Positions 60,855 to 64,000 of a stretch of DNA of 64,000 bases are shown piece after piece (the first letter of the stretch is position 1; every line of letters starts with the position of its first letter). The stretch is from Chrysoperla carnea (lineage: Eukaryota > Arthropoda > Insecta > Neuroptera > Chrysopidae). The position numbers and the translations under genes are program-made. The DNA lies in NCBI RefSeq assembly GCF_905475395.1, contig NC_058337.1, positions 86,484,368 through 86,548,367 of the forward strand, written 5' to 3'. The notes beneath the pieces were generated by a model. It searched no databases. It saw only the letters and a program-made list of their open reading frames with translations, and had not been told where the DNA came from.

Positions 60855-61080
60855 GTGTATTTAAAACTGTTTATTTGCTTTTTTTGAAGACCCATTCAAC
60901 GAAGCTCGGACATTCAAAATTATCAACGTTAAGTTTAATAAATGGTACAGACAACGGAACCCTAATTTTGTGCGTGCACGGCACGAACTTGACCATGTTT
61001 AATTCTACAAATATTCTGATCATATTTTTAACCAACTTCTTGCCACAGCCACGTGTTACGGTCAACAAGATCGGTTAATT
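60855..61080. other. Segment open in several frames on both strands; unassigned
   Basis: This patch is GC-richer than its surroundings and open on the minus strand (60871-61068), on the plus strand (60875-61078), and in a further plus frame containing EDPFNEARTFKIINVKFNKW and RARHELDHV that stops within it. No frame has a recognised domain or clear splice sites. It may be a repeat or a captured gene fragment. Confidence 0.3.
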
Positions 61081-61350
61081 AGGTATATTTTTTTTAATGA
61101 CAAAATTTGTTTTTAAAAAATTATTGAATAACTAATTAATAACTTATTCACGAACTCGCATAATTAGGTATTATCGTAATTCCAAGATATTTTAAACACA
61201 TATGACCTATACCAATAAAATAAAAACATTTCGTCACTGGGAAATCCAACTTTCATTTGACTGAGAAATCCAAGGATGAATGACAAAGAAAATTATAACA
61301 AAGAAAAGAAAATTTGAAGTTGTAAAATGTAGAACATAGTTGTAGAATGT

Positions 61351-61502
61351 CGCCCTATTAGCCCAGTTAGTTAAGACGTTACCAATTCCGTCCCCGGTAT
61401 GCTTAGGGTAGCGGATTCGATTCCCGCCGTCGCAAAAATTAATTTAGTTAATAGTTGTGATGGGCTGGTGTAGTGCATGGTAAATGCATAAAAGAGGTGC
61501 AC
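61351..61502 (+). mobile_element. tRNA-derived SINE, copy 2
   Basis: CGCCCTATTAGCCCAGTTAG holds an A-box-like TAGCCCAGTTAG, and GGATTCGATTCCCGCC is a good RNA polymerase III B box. The tRNA-unrelated body matches copy 1 at 58358 up to AGAGGTGCAC, where the similarity ends, so this copy is 3'-truncated. It is not a functional tRNA gene: I could not fold a full cloverleaf. Confidence 0.75.
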
Positions 61503-61795
61503 GTATCGAAAAAATCGTCAGATGAAAAATTGTAATACTTATAAACTAATTGGTCATAAATTTATTGTCCACAACATTTCTTGTTACAAAATTATTCGAG
61601 AAATTGATTCACATATACAGTCCTTTTACCAGTAAAAAAATTTTCCAATTAATTCGGTTAAAATTGAGTTCTAAGATAATTTTTAGAAAATTATACGCGG
61701 AATTTTAAATATAGGTTTTTATGCTATTTTTTAATACAAATATTGTAACGTCTTAATTATTTTTTTTTTAAATATGCATTTCTTTTTAATTTCTA

Positions 61796-62399
61796 TTTTT
61801 ATACCATGTTTATATGAAATATACATAGTATATTAAGTTTAGTCCCAAACTTGTAACGCTTAAAAATAATGATGCTACGAAAAAATTTTGGTATAGGTGT
61901 ACATAGAATCACCTAATTAGGCCATTTTCGCTTGTCTGCCCGCCTGCCCGTCTGTCTGCCCGTAAGCACGATAACTCAAAAACGAAAAAAAATATCAAGC
62001 TGAAATTTTTATAGCTTGCTAAGAAAGTAAAAAGTGAAGTTCGTAAATGAGCAACATAGGTCAATTTGATCTTGGATCCGTAAGACCCATCTTGTAAACC
62101 GTTAGAGACAGAACAAAAGTTTAAATGTAAAAAATATTCCTTATGTAAAGAAACAACTTTTGTTTGAAACATTTTTTTATAAACATCACTGTTTACCCCC
62201 GACGGCGCTATTTAGGTGCAAATTTTATAGTATGTATTAATATGCCGAAATATCAGTTATGTGTGTGTGGTTATTTAAGAGTAAGAGATATCTTTCTTTA
62301 TTTAGGTGACGTCAAAAAACAAACGATTGAATCATCAACACAGTCAATACATGGTATTTCAACAATTAACTCTGTCAATTGTTTGTTTTCACTTGTTTT
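61796..62399 (+). repeat. Dispersed repeat, copy 3
   Basis: Same order of words as the copies at 28769 and 51487 (TTTTTATACCATG, CCCAAACTTGTAACGC, CCTAATTAGGCCATTTTCGC, a CTGCCCGTCTGTCTGCCC run, ATCTTGTAAACCGTTAGAGA, GAAACATTTTTTTAT, terminal TCAATTGTTTGTTTTCACTT). This is the longest copy at about 600 bp. Confidence 0.75.
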
Positions 62400-62788
62400 T
62401 AATTAACATTAATAACAATTTTAATTATAATTTATACCATTTTCTTATAATAGGTAAGAGAAGACGTAATACCTACCTTTAATAAGGTACCATTAAACGG
62501 CATAATATTTGTTTAGATATTTATTTACAATTTATGTTTATTTAACAATTAAATATATTTCTGTGATATTTACAAAAAATAAAGACTTAAATTATTGTTT
62601 CTTTGTTACTAACCTTACCTCGTCAAAATAATATTCAATGGTCTGTAACTCCTAAAACCATCAAAGAAACCAAATTTTTGACATTTTGGAAAAAAAATTA
62701 TTTTTAGTTTATTTCAGCCTACCAGTATTTTAATAAAATACCCTCATTACAAATATGGATGAATTTTTGTTGACTTCGAGTTGAGACA

Positions 62789-62879
62789 TAGTTATTGAAA
62801 TAAATACCACGATACTCGAAATAAAAATGTTTATTAAGAAATTTTATTTCGAGTATCGTGGTATTTCTTTCAATAACTA
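62789..62879. repeat. Near-perfect 38-bp hairpin with 15-nt loop
   Basis: The arms 62789-62826 and 62842-62879 are reverse complements with a single mismatch (core CCACGATACTCGAAATAAAA against TTTTATTTCGAGTATCGTGG). Confidence 0.9.
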
Positions 62880-62967
62880 CCCTTATTTCAGTTCAGATGC
62901 TGTCCATTATATATAAACCCGTGAAAAGCTTACTGAACAATGTCTCGGGAAAATTTTTGACCAATTT

Positions 62968-63336
62968 GCATTTTAAGTGCTTGGTTGTTAACTGTTGAGA
63001 GCGCGCGAAATATCACCCAAAAATAACGATTTTTTGTTCTTTCTAAACATGCTAGAAAGATGGAATTTTAACCAATCGACTCGAAATAAAGTCAAATTTA
63101 CAGAAGAGTTCGAAAAATCTCATTTTCCACAACGCAACCCGCTGGAAAAACTGTTTTTTCGAGTTTTCGGCGAGGGGTGTAGGTAATGAAATTTTTCGAA
63201 CTTTTCCATTAATTGGACTTTATTTTGAGTCGATTGGTGAAAATCCCATCCTTCTAGCATGTATAGAACAGAAAATTATTTTTGGGTGGTTTTTAACGCG
63301 CTCTTTTAGCAATTAACAATCAAGCACTTAAAATGC
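62968..63336. repeat. 369-bp foldback element with about 150-180-bp arms
   Basis: The left arm starts GCATTTTAAGTGCTTGGTTG; the right arm ends with its inverse (CAATCAAGCACTTAAAATGC). Inward, GAGAGCGCGCGAAAT, CACCCAAAAATAA, ATGCTAGAAAGATGG, ACCAATCGACTC and AAATAAAGTC are all matched on the opposite strand. Weaker similarity may extend the arms to about 62942 and 63365. Confidence 0.8.
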
Positions 63337-64000
63337 AATGTTTTTTCCGAAGCAATTCGGTTAATATTATTTATTTGTTTAAATATAATCAGTTTAAACA
63401 ATATCCTACCGGGTTACCCACCGGCAACCTGCATTTTTATGCTCAGAAGAAATTATGCATGCTCAATGAATTATTTATGAAATAACAGAATGACCTCTAT
63501 GCATACTAATTTATAGAGTTAATATTTATACAGGCAGCAAATAAACACAGCATTTTTTACCAGTATTATAAGATAGGTTGAATGGTGATAAGATAGCTCT
63601 TCAAATTTTCGGTCGGAAAAATTTTGGTACTTATTCAGGGACAACTACTGTGAAGGCCTATGCAAAAAAGTCAAATAAGAAAATATTTCCAATTTTCCTG
63701 CCAAACGATATCTTATTGAAATTTACTGAGATATTTCATCTAGTCCTAATAAAATTAGTTGGAGAATTTTATGATTTTTGCAATTTTTTGATATCAACAT
63801 AAAATTTTATGCGAACAAAGTGTCACATCAATGTTGAAGTCACCCACTTCAATGTCTCGGTAACTATTTATCGTACAATAACTACAGGTATGAGAATTTT
63901 TATCGTAAGTGTCGTCGTGTCGTAAGTGTCTTTCAAAGCTAAGAAACAGATTTCACTTACCAGAGCCGCCATCATTGAAAAAATCAAAACGAAAACTGGG

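Larger units (their letters stand above)
54146..64000. other. Upstream flank of CYP-D and repeat-rich intergenic DNA
   Basis: Positions 54146-54350 are the likely CYP-D proximal promoter (shared with CYP-C). Beyond that no gene could be assembled. Recognised contents are listed separately: foldback at 56308, SINE copies at 58358 and 61351, hairpin tandem repeat at 59501, RT fragment at 59757, multi-frame-open segment at 60855, dispersed repeat at 61796, hairpin at 62789, foldback at 62968. The stretches 54400-56300 and 56800-58350 show only AT-rich sequence to me. Confidence 0.5.

Noticed and set aside
61351-61430. Possible tRNA gene
   Set aside because: A and B boxes are present but no complete cloverleaf was found, and the same head plus body recurs at 58.4 kb, so it is a SINE.

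Overview
The window looks like nuclear DNA of an insect: very AT-rich, single-copy genes split by short GT-AG introns, many small transposon remnants, and cytochrome P450s of the CYP4 family in the insect style. The order cannot be fixed from the sequence alone. Six multi-exon genes can be assembled, all with open frames and matching splice phases.

Left part (about 1-19.1 kb, + strand): a transposon-laden flank (5'-truncated jockey-like LINE, putative non-autonomous Helitron), then two related CYP4-type genes in tandem. CYP-A (2688-8838, 520 aa, 12 coding exons; the tiny first exon is inferred) is followed by CYP-B (15627-19082, 511 aa, 11 coding exons). Their exons match one for one in length and phase, except for the 5' end and two exons that differ by 3 nt.

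Middle (19.6-31.6 kb): a five-exon minus-strand gene (19638-22584, 347 aa) with THEG/testicular-haploid-expressed repeats, so probably a sperm-axoneme protein. It is followed by a three-exon plus-strand gene (28265-31623, 239 aa) for a secreted or membrane protein of unknown function.

Right part (33.5-54.2 kb, - strand): two nearly identical CYP4 genes, CYP-C (33555-40787) and CYP-D (43361-54145), each 508 aa in nine exons of identical length. They are a recent tandem duplication. Most introns have diverged through insertions (LINE tail, foldback elements, dispersed repeats), but about 0.7 kb spanning part of exon 6 and its downstream intron is still almost identical, which suggests gene conversion or strong constraint. 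From 54.2 to 64 kb I see no assembled gene: there are two tRNA-derived SINE copies, a dead non-LTR reverse-transcriptase fragment, several foldback/MITE-like inverted repeats and a 27-bp hairpin tandem repeat.

The four P450s would sit in the ER membrane and oxidise small lipophilic substrates (fatty acids, hormones or xenobiotics; substrate not predictable). The C/D pair keeps the I-helix glutamate that links haem covalently in many CYP4 enzymes, while the A/B pair has alanine there. No CRISPR array, tRNA gene, rRNA gene or bacterial-style operon was seen.
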